Shown in pieces: positions 50,801 to 60,607 of a DNA stretch of 64,000 nucleotides (positions within the stretch are counted from its first letter, which is position 1; every line of letters begins with the position of its first letter). Position numbers and translations under genes: made by a program. Origin of the DNA: Hydractinia symbiolongicarpus (lineage: Eukaryota; Cnidaria; Hydrozoa; Anthoathecata; Hydractiniidae). The stretch is from assembly GCF_029227915.1 (NCBI RefSeq), contig NC_079883.1, forward strand, positions 25,234,001 to 25,298,000, given 5' to 3'. The notes beneath the pieces were generated by a model that was given only the letters and a program-made list of their open reading frames with translations, did not search any database and was not told the origin of the DNA.

Positions 50801-53800
50801 GATTTTAAAAAGTTTCTCCTGGCAGCATTTTAGATAATTTTTCGCTCTTGCTAAAATCTTTATGTGGCCATAAAAATAGATAGAGAAAAGATCTCAAGCT
50901 GAAATTTTCAGAATTTGCTAAATTTATAGAAGTTATCAAATAGTGTAAATTTGAAGCAATTTCGAGGACCTTTATTCCAGACCCTTGGTGATAATGGCTG
51001 AAACGACCCAATTTGTTTGTAGAAGTAACCTCCAAATTACGAACAGCAAATTATTGAGGTGGAGAAATAATTTCTCTATTGATTTGCCATAAGCCTCTAA
51101 AATGTAAATTTAACAACAATGTAAATTTAACAACAAAATGTAAATGTGGGATTTTCTTTAAAGTTTTTGTGTAAGTATATTTTTTTTCTAATTCAACATG
51201 TACCAGGTGCAACACGAATTGTGTCCTATAGTAGCAATGTGTAACTATCACTTTATGAATGATTTTTTCAAGGAAACTGATGCATATCCCGAAACAGATT
51301 TAAAGTTACTGTCACCTTGTCTTCTACCAGAGCTTAAATGTATAAAACAGGTAAACTTTTAACTTTGATCTAGTGCAAACGTGTGTAAAGAAGAGTGAAG
51401 ATTGTAATTAACAGTACATATACTGATTATTGATGATCGTGCCTTTGAACTAGCACTTCTTCCCTTGTTTCTTAAGAGGTTACCTAGAAAATCTTGAACG
51501 ACGAAGTAATATATATATATATATATATATATATTACTTCTATACTTACTATATATTTATAGTTGTTTTTAAGTGACATAAACATGTGGAAATTTGTCGT
51601 AATTTTAACGTATTTACTTATTTATGTTTAGATCAAAGTCATGGGTCCACGTTATTGGTCTGTTACCTTATCAGGGTAGGTAGAACGGATGTAATATGCA
51701 ATAAATGCAATAAATTTAAAATTTTAGAGCCTTAGTTAACTTAGTTAGTACACCTCTTTTAACAGTAATAAAAACCTGCATCAAGCTGTGATAAAATTTG
51801 AAACAAATGTTTGTTAGCTCATTGGAATAAAAAACTATTATACATTATTTGACATAAAATAAAGACCATTAATGAATAGGCTAAAAAAAGCATAAAAGAT
51901 AAATCCTGACTTCAGAACTCTTATACAAGCGTGTGACTTCAGAAATCTTATAGACAACATTTATTCCGTTTTTTTTGTTCATAGTCTTGATGTCATATCA
52001 AAAATATTTCCTAAAAATTAGCAAGTCAAAAATTCTTAACTTATCAACTGGTACTTTTTCAAAAGCTATTACGAAATACCTTAGACGTTGGCCCGCCTTT
52101 ACCACTCTCCCTCAACAACTTTTAGTGGAAGATTTTCCGGGATCATGATCGAATGATAGACCATTTGCGGTTGTGCGACTGCAGCGATGAAATCAAACAA
52201 ATACCAAGTTTTATACTCAATGCTCAACAAGAGTTTTTTTTTAGGAAGATCTCTCTTGAGAAGATTAGCAATATCTTTGTGAAGAAGAAGTGCGGTCATC
52301 TTTCCTATTCTGAAGACCCGAAGGTAAGAAAATGTGTACAGAGATATAATAACGAAAGAAATTGAGATTTCAAATCATCAACAGCTGTACGATCTAACGG
52401 CGAACGTGACTTTGTTACAAAACATTAGTCAGCCAAACTCACTAAGATTAGTCATTAATTTGGCACCATATTGAGTTTAAAATTTGTTTACCACGGTCTC
52501 CAGTTATTTCTTCCATGATATTTAAATGTTCTCAATAAGAATGGTATGCTTTTGATATTGTTTAAAATGTTTTTGCAATTTTTCTGCTATTGGTATCGTT
52601 GCTCGAATATTATTACTTTTGATAGGAACTAATTTTTGTTGTGTTTTTGATGTATATGACATTCAAAAGCATTACAGCTGGCCTAATAAGGAAACCGCAT
52701 GAAGGCTGATAAAAACTGCTAAGGAAATCGTAGGAAATTTAGTGGAATTTTGGAAATAAATTGGAATTTTTTGAGTCATTTAGGCTTACTGCTATTAGGT
52801 GATTTTTGAGGTTAATGTTAATAAGCGGGGCTTTTTTTGTTTAAAATCATCATGTTTTGAATATATAAATATACATTTTAGGGCTACAGAAAACTGTTGG
52901 GACGAACATTTATAAGTCAATCGGATAAGGTATGCAGTTAAATATTGTCATTGTTATATAGCTTTGATAAGCGTACTTTTGAAAGTGCACCGTTGTTCTG
53001 TTATTTCACTCCAGACTATTAATCATGACCTTCCTCTAGTACTCTCTTATACTCACATGCGATTATATGCGATTATAAATTTGTTTCTCTTTTTAGTTGG
53101 ATTTGGTAAAATCATTCAATTCGAATCGTACCACCGCTTTGTTTGAACAAATATTTTGTATACCTCTTCCAAATAAAAGAAAAAGCAAGGTATGCGTTTT
53201 TTATAATATATTTTGTAATTACCTGTAGTGTGACGTGGTAGCTAAATTAATTTGACTGAAAACTAGTTTTCTATAATAAAATACGAGTTCTCATTGCACA
53301 TGCTTTCTTTATAAGAATAATATTTTGTCATCATGAATACTCCTTGTGCAAAAATCATCCTGATGTATTCTTAGTACGGTTAAGATTAAAAGATCTAAGA
53401 ATGCAAACAGGTGCAAAAAAAATTCACCCCTAAGGTCCGGTTATTTAAGCAGCCTAATTCAACTGATAGATAATTAGATTTTGTGGGAGGGGGTGGGGGA
53501 TAATTCAGAGGACACTTGAAAAAATACAATTTGCGTCAATGATAGGATACAAGTTTATATGAGTTAACAAAGTATGAGAAAACAGTTTCCTTATATTCCA
53601 TTTAGGATGCAATTTTAAGATGGGCATATCCTTAGTATATTCTCGACTTTTTGTTTGATTTCATCTTAAATATATTCTTATATAGAGTATATTTTTTTTA
53701 AAAATTGATATCATTCTTTAATAATGGTAGCCTAACACCGTCACTAAATTTGTGAGATCTTGCTTTTAATTTTTTTTTCTCTAGAAGTTATATGAGTTTT

Positions 53801-55027
53801 GTTCGAACACGTTGTATGAATGTGTTGTCAAAGATAAAATGGATCTACTGGAAGATTATCTCTTTATTGAAAATGTAAGTTGATTGGTTAATGACATGGG
53901 TAATAATTTAACAGTACTTATTTATTTTTCAATGCTGTGGTCTCATCTCCATACTATTAAATCTGAATCATTACTGTATGATTTCGTTCGTTTCAGGCTG
54001 TACGTGAAGTGGAAAATGGAGAGGTTTCTAGACACAGTATACAGCAACTGAAATTCTTGTATAATTATTACGATACTGTTCATAGTGATTTAATCGAACG
54101 TGGTGCTGTAGAAAGGGTAAGCCTTTTAACAATAATAGATGTGCATATTTTACATGGCTAGCCTCACAACTATAGAGGGATATTATTTCCTGCCTATTAT
54201 TTCCGGGGCAGTCCTAGAGTATTTAATGCTCTTTTTTGAGCTACGCTGACCCAATTAGGGTCCGCGCTCCACCAGACAACTCCTTGCAACATCCAACGTA
54301 TCACACATTGTGCCATCTCCCCAATTTCCCTCAAAATGTCTTCTATGTTCCCACATTCTAGAAGGGGTTACTTTTACTTGTGGTTAATGGACTGATATAT
54401 TAAGAATGAGAAGCTGTGATGTTAGAGGGGATTATCTTATATCCTACTTATTTGATTTTATAATGCTATAAATTTTTAATTTCTTCATTAGGAGCCGTTA
54501 ATCAACAATATTTATCTTATGCAAACAAAATTACGATTGGAAAAAAGGTTGAAACGTTCGCAGAAAATTTCACGGTGTGTATACATACTAACTTTTTTCC
54601 TGTGCGTGTTTTGATTCAACGTAACACTTTTTGAGAAGACGTTTTTCTCATTTAATTTTATCTTCTACCTCGGTTGTTTATACGAGGGAGAGGATGATGC
54701 CTAATAAACTTTTTCTGCCTCGTGTATTATTCGCGGGATTCTCTTATTTATAAAAGGGGCGTGGGCGCTTGTCGGTCTACTTTTACCCTTATTTTTCTCC
54801 CTATACCTAGAAGCACCCAACGCCAGCATATCTACGCCTAAATTAACACCATGAAGATGCCACCAAAAAGGCTGCTTACGTCACGTATAATATCAGTTTG
54901 TGACACACAAGCACTTTTCTCGATGTGTTGATAGCGAGGGATGTGTCGTTGGGAAATATAAGGAGATGGGTGAAGGCGTTAATGTATTATTTTTAGATTG
55001 AGCACTGACGCTGAAACTGTCTCATAA
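21847..55027 (+). CDS. ANAPC1: Anaphase-promoting complex subunit 1 (whole gene)
   Basis: APC1 is the largest scaffold of the APC/C ubiquitin ligase that drives anaphase and mitotic exit. More than 50 short exons give about 1,660 residues plus one doubtful exon; human APC1 is about 1,944. Landmarks in order are an N-terminal propeller (TPHPLED-like [13 protein letters not shown]), a Ser-Pro loop, [26 protein letters not shown]-like [48 protein letters not shown]-type repeats and [12 protein letters not shown]. Proposed start: ATG at 21847, whose exon has PPFGRQ, similar to the human VPFGRD region. Start and C-terminus are less certain than the middle. Introns host many repeats. Exon coordinates are given in the segment entries below. 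Confidence 0.95.
25073..25088 (+). repeat. C homopolymer, 16 bases
   Basis: Sixteen C in a row in otherwise A+T-rich intron sequence of APC1. It may vary in length among individuals or reflect an assembly estimate. Confidence 0.9.
25915..26340 (-). mobile_element. LINE (non-LTR retrotransposon) 3'-end fragment
   Basis: On the minus strand, ARG-like codons give [15 protein letters not shown] after [20 protein letters not shown]. This is the conserved C-terminal end of many non-LTR reverse transcriptases (RT-RVKL-E-F-R-AF-F-GA-WN-LP). Upstream, [13 protein letters not shown] fits the usual K-Q-R-A-R-I-G segment but is broken by stops. After the frame closes come A+T-rich 3' sequence and AATAAA. 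It is 5'-truncated and lies antisense within an APC1 intron. Confidence 0.65.
26385..26490 (+). mobile_element. Possible short Helitron-like fragment
   Basis: GTGGTTAACTAGGCACCACC resembles the GTAGGTAACTAGGGACCACC block of copy 2. About 30 bases on, the segment with CTCTACACAATAGA resembles the block near the 3' side of copy 3. The intervening middle of the family is missing. This is probably an internally deleted or degraded relative. Confidence 0.4.
27390..27654 (+). CDS. ANAPC1: ANAPC1 exon 8: serine-proline autoinhibitory loop
   Basis: This long exon encodes a low-complexity segment between propeller blades, with [36 protein letters not shown] and FLRGSPQQ. It contains at least five Ser-Pro sites. 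SPAK fits the full CDK consensus S/T-P-x-K, and SPAPNK and SPMVK fit looser forms. In vertebrates the equivalent disordered loop blocks CDC20 binding until CDK phosphorylates it. Position in the gene, length and Ser-Pro content support the same role here. The role is an inference from family knowledge. It joins exon 7 in phase 0 and exon 9 in phase 1. Confidence 0.88.
29723..34626 (+). CDS. ANAPC1: ANAPC1 exons 9-20: end of propeller and middle domain
   Basis: Exons are 29723-29894, 29972-30070, 30204-30291, 30872-30937, 31632-31671, 31757-31812, 32173-32230, 33046-33242, 33462-33533, 33622-33701, 33881-33950 and 34556-34626. All joins are in phase. Exon 9 continues the Ser-rich loop ([11 protein letters not shown]) before [15 protein letters not shown], equivalent to human LCIDHLWTETITNIR. 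Later segments include [71 protein letters not shown] (basic, phase with DWEYLL) and [16 protein letters not shown]. The last exon ends in phase 2 at a GTAAGT donor, which does not fit the next recognised exon. Confidence 0.9.
32265..32290 (+). repeat. Short TA-rich microsatellite
   Basis: TATATATATATAT run in an APC1 intron, with no further structure. Confidence 0.7.
34745..35005 (-). repeat. Dispersed repeat family R1, copy in APC1 intron
   Basis: The reverse complement matches 18,575-18,850 in the XRCC3 intron in several blocks, including AAGTCAGTTCGCAAAAAA and GAAATAGGTGAAACAAA. The two copies have diverged at many positions, so neither is very recent. Confidence 0.75.
35212..39616 (+). 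CDS. ANAPC1: ANAPC1 exons 21-27: middle domain, partly uncertain
   Basis: Exons are 35212-35299 ([20 protein letters not shown]), 35773-35861 ([20 protein letters not shown]), probable 37339-about 37515 ([15 protein letters not shown] onward), 37967-38034 ([16 protein letters not shown]), 38334-38380 ([15 protein letters not shown]), 39021-39143 ([20 protein letters not shown], equal to human LRDLETLPFGIALPI) and 39558-39616. Joins from 37967 on are in phase. Exon 35212-35299 needs a preceding phase-0 end, while the previous exon ends in phase 2, so a small exon is missing or unusual. The 37339 exon has a good acceptor but no clear donor before its stop at 37519. Confidence 0.75.
36135..36713. 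mobile_element. Palindromic MITE with 77-bp inverted ends and inner duplication
   Basis: Left end 36,135-36,211 begins GTGTGTGAAAATCAGTG and runs to AGTTTCAGT. Right end 36,636-36,713 is its near-perfect reverse complement. A third inverted-end copy sits in the middle (about 36,410-36,487). The segment from 36,292 is repeated from 36,518 with an offset of 226 bp, so the element is about one and a half units long. No coding capacity. It lies in an APC1 intron. Confidence 0.85.
41312..41418 (+). CDS. ANAPC1: ANAPC1 exon 28
   Basis: The exon encodes [20 protein letters not shown] and [10 protein letters not shown], matching human LIWSEDLRVQDVRRLLQSAHPVRVNVVQ. It ends in phase 2 and joins exon 42809-42886 ([20 protein letters not shown]), whose intron carries the 12-bp minisatellite. 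Compared with human, the acidic linker before this exon is very short. Confidence 0.93.
41601..42495 (+). repeat. 12-bp minisatellite, about 75 units
   Basis: The unit is CAATTTATATTT with two main variants in its TTTC part (CTC and TTT forms). The first 500 or so bases mix all three forms. From about 42,130 to 42,420 the array is almost only the TTTC form. Near 42,421 one extra A shifts the register, and two CTC units follow. Because 12 is a multiple of three and the unit has no stop in several frames, long artificial frames run through it on both strands. It fills most of the intron between exons 28 and 29 of APC1. Confidence 0.97.
42809..45398 (+). CDS. ANAPC1: ANAPC1 exons 29-36: start of PC-repeat domain
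   Basis: Exons are 42809-42886, 43071-43160, 43333-43444, 43755-43895, 44304-44353, 44514-44790, 45170-45256 and 45351-45398, all in phase. Segments include [126 protein letters not shown] and [11 protein letters not shown]. The repeated G-hydrophobic-G-L pattern is that of proteasome/cyclosome repeats, the toroid that scaffolds the complex. Exon 44514-44790 is the longest in the gene. Confidence 0.95.
44041..44144 (+). repeat. GTT microsatellite
   Basis: Imperfect (GTT)n with GTG and TTT interruptions in an APC1 intron. Confidence 0.9.
44801..45004 (+). repeat. TTTA/TTTG tetranucleotide repeat
   Basis: Runs of TTTA with TTTG and TTCG interruptions start 10 bases after the donor of exon 44514-44790. 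In the right part a TTTGTTTATATA-like block of about 50 bases is itself duplicated. The open frames through it are artefacts of the repeat. Confidence 0.92.
46118..50637 (+). CDS. ANAPC1: ANAPC1 exons 37-46: PC repeats, second part
   Basis: Exons are 46118-46200, 47323-47401, 47545-47619, 47794-47861, 48171-48261, 49048-49101, 49421-49480, 49671-49807, 50082-50168 and 50520-50637. All phases join. Segments are [119 protein letters not shown] and [20 protein letters not shown]. The last matches human [20 protein letters not shown]. Exon 47794-47861 uses a GTACGT donor, which is unusual but keeps frame. Confidence 0.95.
48537..48722 (+). repeat. 58-bp minisatellite, about three units
   Basis: Units starting near 48,553, 48,611 and 48,669 share TATGGAGACTCCTAAAAAGA, a CGTTCCTTTGGACTTTCC part and a TGGAAAGACAATGTCTC part. 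Edges decay into TTGGGAATCCCAGAGAGAC. It is in an APC1 intron. Confidence 0.88.
51273..55027 (+). CDS. ANAPC1: ANAPC1 exons 47-55: C-terminal region, possibly short
   Basis: Exons are 51273-51350, 51632-51675, 52245-52323, 52882-52929, 53097-53189, 53785-53874, 53997-54116, 54492-54574 and a tentative last exon 54997-55027. Segments include [39 protein letters not shown] (human QLSYKEDPMGWQSLLA), [46 protein letters not shown] and [20 protein letters not shown]. The last exon adds LSTDAETVS and a TAA in phase after a good acceptor. It has no family match. Human APC1 continues for roughly 90 more residues (the HAYLSGQPLEES region), which I could not find downstream. Confidence 0.85.
51503..51540. 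repeat. TA-core perfect palindrome, 38 bp
   Basis: GAAGTAATATATAT is mirrored exactly as ATATATATTACTTC around a (TA)n core, giving a self-complementary 38-base sequence in an APC1 intron. Confidence 0.9.
54154..54365 (-). mobile_element. tRNA-derived SINE, 5'-truncated second copy
   Basis: The reverse complement matches the body of the SINE at 4399-4740: GATGGCACA, CGTTGGATGTTGC, AGAGCGCG-like, TAATTGGGTC, GCGTAGCTCAAAA, GAGCATTAAATACTCTAGGA, GGAAATAATAG and GTGAGGCTAGC. The tRNA-like head and the TATC tail are missing. It lies in the intron after exon 53997-54116 of APC1. Many single-base differences show it is old relative to the nested copy or from another subfamily. Confidence 0.85.
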
Positions 55028-57051
55028 AAACTCTTCAACTAACGTTCAATCAAGAAGATACATAAGAGGAAGAAAATAATGTTAAAGTGGTCAGAAGTGG
55101 AACCTTAAAAGTCATCTCAGGTTATCAAGAAAATGTAAATATATTTTTTATAATGCAATATAATTCAGTATATTTCGAAAGTCTTTACATGTTCTTGACT
55201 GTCCTGTCATTCTCTGTTTTTAAGACCCGGCTGATATTTATACGCATGCGCAGTAAAGCTGTGTGTTATGTATGATTGTGTTTGCGTGGTCAAACATGAC
55301 GTAACCAACGTCTAGAAGTTTCATATTTTCACCGGGATGGAGTGCATTTAGAGTGCATTTGAATCTCTTTAAGGAACCAAACCATTAAATATTGGGTAGT
55401 TCTTTCTTTATAAAAGCATTTGGAATTGTTTTGTATATTTTAATTTTTTTTCAGTAGAAATTTGATCACTGATAAATCAAATTTAAGTGCCCTCCAGAAA
55501 AGCTAGATAAAGTCAATATTTGATCTTCCCACTTTTTCATCCCTTTCATCAGGAAAAAAAGGTTACATTTGAAGTCATTTAACGTCACTGGATATAAGTC
55601 ATGAGATGAAGAAGTAGAATAATTATCCGTATAACGTGAAGCTAATATCTGGAAAAGATATTTTTGCTGGTGCTAAGAGGAAATTTATTTAATTTTTGAT
55701 TCTAGGATATCGCTAATGAATTCTGGCCAAAATTTTGTAATGTCTACATTATCTTATTGAATACAGAAATTTTCAAGCTTATTTATCTGTTACACATGTG
55801 TAATTATCGCACTGGGTATGAACTAGACATTCAAAGCAATCCTGAATTTTATATTCTGCAAACAATCAGTTTTACAGCGCTGAATTTTAGTTTCTGGTTT
55901 ATCAAAATTATCAGCGGTTTATTTCTTATATAAATTCAACAGCGAATAAACGACTGATCTTAGGCTGCACCTAAAAATAGAGATGTTTTTAATGGACAAT
56001 AATTGTCAATTTAAACAAAACATCAAGTACCCGTTATGATAAATTTAAAACAAAAAATAACATGGCTCTGAACGCTATGATTTTTATCAACGTGACGAAT
56101 TTCCGGTTGGGTAACTTGTTTAAGTTGTTCCATTCAGAATTCTGGCACCAGGTCTAGTTTTGAACTTCCACGTTGGTTTTGGTTCCAAAATTTTCAAAAG
56201 GTTTTTCAAGAAAGTTGAGAAAATTAAATTTGTCTGTCTAATTAGGCATCTACAAGAATATAATAATGTGAATCCAGAATTATTTTGGAACATTTTTGTT
56301 TCTCCTTTATACCAGACACGTGTATGTTTTTTTTGTCGGAAATCGTTATTAATTTTCTTTTAATCCTAAAAATATTTATTATCATCCGTAAATTTGAACA
56401 GATTTTTTAAAGAACCCAAATAAGAACATTTAGGACTAAAAAGATGTTATAAAATAAACAGATTCGGCAGAAATTTAGACGTTCCTATAAAAAAACGGGT
56501 ATAAATATGTCAAATATGTTGGCCATATATGTTTCTTACATATAAGGCCATATGGCCAATCTTTACATACATATATGGCATTGCCAATTTTTGCATACAT
56601 GTTCAATTTCTTGCATAAAAGGCCAATTTAGCATGTTATCATTCCTTTACATGATTTGTTCTCAGCAACAACGGCCGCCATGATTGCAATGTTTTAAAAC
56701 GTATATAAACAATGCACTCAATAAACGTGTGACGCAATTAAGTTGTTCGACTGACATTCGAATCAGTTAAGACATCTGACTTATGTCATCATGTCAACAC
56801 AAAGACAAACAGTGTTTAAAATGATACGTGACACAATTGTGTTGCTCAATTGTCATTGGCAGTTGTAGAAAGAAAGTACTTTATGCAACTACACCAATTC
56901 GGCTATAAGCTCCGCCATTATGGAAAGAATCCTGGAACGAGTTTAGTGTGGTAAAAGGAATCCCCACACTAAAAACAAGTAACACGAAAGATTCTTTACA
57001 AGCCAATAACTAGTTTTTGGTTCAGTTTTATGGGTCCTGCTAATTGCGCTG

Positions 57052-57150
57052 TCGTTGTTTTTATTGTATATATACAATACAAACAACGAATATACGTTGT
57101 TCGTATTGTATATATACAAACAACGAAGTATATATACAATTTGTATATAA
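57052..57150. repeat. Nested palindromes with TTGTATATATACAA
   Basis: Three copies of GTATATATAC occur within 90 bases, each flanked by AACAACGA or its complement. GTTGTTCGTATTGTATATAT is roughly the reverse complement of the preceding TATATACAATACAAACAAC, so the region folds back on itself. Confidence 0.8.
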
Positions 57151-57312
57151 ACTTCGGCATTGGAGGTAACCTGTGTAATATTCATCCTAATCTACTGAAC
57201 GAGGTTTTAGACTTTTTTGTTTATTTTGCTTTCGAAGAAGAATCGTAAAGATAAGTCAGTCAGGCTTCTTTGCACAAGTCATCGTGTATGTGGTGCGTGT
57301 TCTTTGACAAAA

Positions 57313-57356
57313 TTCCCACTATAGAGAATCGGGATTAGGATTCTCTATAGTGGGAA
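57313..57356. repeat. Perfect 18-bp-arm hairpin
   Basis: TTCCCACTATAGAGAATC (57,313-57,330) and its exact complement at 57,339-57,356 flank the eight bases GGGATTAG. Confidence 0.92.
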
Positions 57357-60300
57357 ATTTTAAGATTCCTAATTCCACTTTAAATCTTATGTATGATTAT
57401 GCACAACTTGAATCTAGAAGAAAGTAATTAAGATATTTATTGTTCTTTACTTTACCTGTTTAAATGTTGTGTCCAATTTCTTCACGTTCACACGTTCACA
57501 ACTGTTTATCACCTTAAAACTGTGAACCTTTGCTGATTGTGATTATTAAAAAAATAGTTCATTTTATGGTCAAAAAATGAATGTCCTGGTTCTAAATATC
57601 AAATTTGTTCTGGAGAACCGGTTGACTTCCTTGACTTCATCTTCTTGCTGGAAAAACATTGATACTGATCAACAAATCAATTTTTATACCAGCATTAAAT
57701 GTATAAATCCAGAAACATTTAATCCCCTTAAGCGTAAAATCATTTTTAATTCGTCTACAGTCATACTTACAGACAAAGCTAATTACTAGCAGCTATAGCG
57801 TTCATAAACAAAGATAAATAAACCAACAGTTGTCTCGCGCCAAAATGTTGTTGCTACACTAAACTCTGACCAGACCTCTGTTCAAAGTTACGGCAACTGT
57901 AATTCAATTTGGTGTAATAAATATACAAATTAAAATGTTCGAGTACGAAGGTAACTCGAACACCTTAAACAATTTATAGGGCTATTTAAAAGATTTTATT
58001 TATTGGAAAATTTTCAGTGTCAGAAGGTTCGACGTAGGAAAGGTTCGAGCAATAGAAAGTCGAGTTATAGAGAATCGTTTACTGCTAAGTTTCTTAAAAT
58101 ACTTAGGGAAATTAACTTTGGCGAGAACTAATTCTCACCGTTTTTTTATGGCGGTTTTTAAAGACTGTTGAAGTTGAAATTCGCATTTGTATTATAGGTA
58201 AATCAGAAAAAAAGAATTTTTAAATCTTTTTTCAAATATTAAAAAAATCTAATTTTACGGTAATTATTTTTCGCGACTTTCGCGAATAGCGAGGTTTCTA
58301 TTAATTTTCGCAAGAGCTTATGTTCGCGAAATTGACAAGAACTCGCGTTTGAAGTTTATTTTATTAGAAAGTTTGAGTTGAAAGCAAGGTAAGTACTTAT
58401 ATCGAAGAAATCATAGATAACCAATGTATGTAGGGAACTCATTTAAGATGATTAAAGTTGTTGTTTTTATCCTCAGTTATCATAAACCTTTCCACCGCCA
58501 TTAGCCCGACTTACGTGTAAGTCACTAAAGATAAAAACCAAAAGCCGTTTCGTAGCCCTTTAAGGTATAAAAGATGTATTTCGAACAGACACGCGAACGG
58601 ATGTTTTTCAGGAAACCAAGTATGAAGTGCGTTTGTTTATACAAACTGGCTTGTATTTTTGAAGGTAAGAAAATGTCCTCTAGATGACAGCTACCCAACA
58701 CACGGTTGGTTGTCGACGATAAGTATCTGAAAAACAATATTTCGTGTTGACACACTAAAAGACCGCCAAATTCTTATACGTTTTCTATATGAATCTATCA
58801 ATATTTGATTGTATTATTCTTGGATGAAGGTCTTTATTCTTTTCGTTCATCTTACGTACCGAAAATGAAAACTATTACATCACTTCAAAGATAAACTAAG
58901 AATTCAAACATAAACTAAAACATAAACTATTGACTACTGACAATCTATATTTATTTTAGAACACACGACATAACACAACTCCTCATCATCTTCAATGCTA
59001 ACCTTTTATATAGGTTGGGGGCTTGGTGATAAGGCTATTATAGCCTTCTTCTCGTTCCTGCCATTTTTTACCTCTAGCTAATATTTTTAGCATATACAAT
59101 CCTATCTTTAGATTAAACGATATAATGGCTTAAGATTTGTATTTTATTTTTACGGAAAACTGTAAATTCTTCAACGGCAAAAAAAATAATGTCACAGAAC
59201 TTTTTTGTATAAGGTGTTTATTTTTTTATTTTCAAGAACATCTTTTCTTGAAAGTCTAACCTTTTGTATCAGCACAATTTTGTTATTCTTTTTTTCTTTC
59301 CCTGTATTGAATTATAAAAACGGCTGAATTTCAGCTGAGAATGAATGTTCTTATTTTCTTAACCCTTTCCCAGCTTTAATTCTTCTTTTGATAAATAGAA
59401 AGATGCTGGGTCAAATATACGAACGATATTAATTATTTTTCAGAATTGGAACAAGTAAAGAATGTTGATTTATTTTATTACAAAGTACGTTTGTACTAAT
59501 AAACAAAATGAAAACATTATTCTTATGTGCAAAAATATCGGTTCGAGTAAACAACTTGATGGCAAATAATATAACCTTAAAGCTTATTAAATTATTTAGA
59601 ATTATTAAGAATTAAATTTTATTACTTCCTCTGCGTTTTACCGTAGAAATATATGCATTTTGATGATGGCCTTTGGAATGTAAGGTCAAAATATCAATTT
59701 TAAAAGAAACTTTTTCGACTCTGTTTCTTTTTTAATGTTTACGCTTCTGGTTATACTATTGTTCGTATGTGGAAATTCAGGCTGACGAGGTTCTTGATAC
59801 ACTAGGTTTTTAGAGGGAGAAGGATGTATTTTTGAAAGTTTACATAAATTACTAATCATTGGTGACGATAAGTGAAGCGCTATTAAAATTGAAACGCCTG
59901 TTTTTACTCAGTACTTGAATCATCCTGCGACTTCTTAAAGGGGTTGTTGAAGGATGTTTTAAATGTGATTATAAAGTGAGTATGACGTATATATTTCATA
60001 AACTTCTGTGATCAAGTTAAAAAAATTAATAATTAGTGAAGTTTAAATCAAAGTCTTCTTCACAGTAATTTAGATTTTTATCTTTATATTTTTGTTCTTA
60101 ACGAAAAGAACGTGTCAGCGATTAAACTTTATACAACGTAGTGTCTAAGAAGAAAACACGAATTTAGAAAACCTCAAAGAGGTAAACAAAAACATGTGAC
60201 TCATGAAAAAGAGGTTGTCCTGCTTGAATCTTAAAAACAAAAGTAAACAAACTGAAGAAATATATTCTTTCCGTTTTGTCATAAATAATGAAAGTTTGTG

Positions 60301-60607
60301 TCGAACTGGCGGATACATTTCACCCGCATGACGTAAGCTGAAACCATGGATAAACTTACGAGTACCGCAAGTTCTTTTTGTGAGTTTTGTATCATGCGTT
60401 TTATTTTCAGAAATCTTGTTTATTTTACGCGCATAAACACTTGACTAATCTTGAAAGAGAGTGAAAAGAAAAGTTATTATTTTAGCTATTCAGAAAGTTG
60501 GTGTAGAGTTACATGAAAAAACACAAATATAATGCGAAATAAACAAGCAAGACGTCGTTTTTTACTGTGAAATCTACATCTCGTGTGAGCGACTCGTCTT
60601 TTTAAAA

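Larger units (their letters stand above)
55028..60607. other. Long non-coding interval before the TPR gene
   Basis: No gene, exon or transposase was recognised. Features seen are a degenerate repeat of GGCCATATATG and TTGCCAATTTTT-like words at 56,520-56,620, the palindromes at 57,052-57,150 and 57,313-57,356, and a TTCGCGA-rich stretch at 58,265-58,345 (for example TTTCGCGACTTTCGCGAA). Similar TTCGCG words occur at about 43,515 and 15,110. The last 500 bases should hold the promoter of the TPR gene. Confidence 0.45.

Noticed and set aside
57577-57789. 70-residue frame as missing APC1 C-terminus
   Set aside because: No similarity to the expected final segment, and no acceptor in the right phase.
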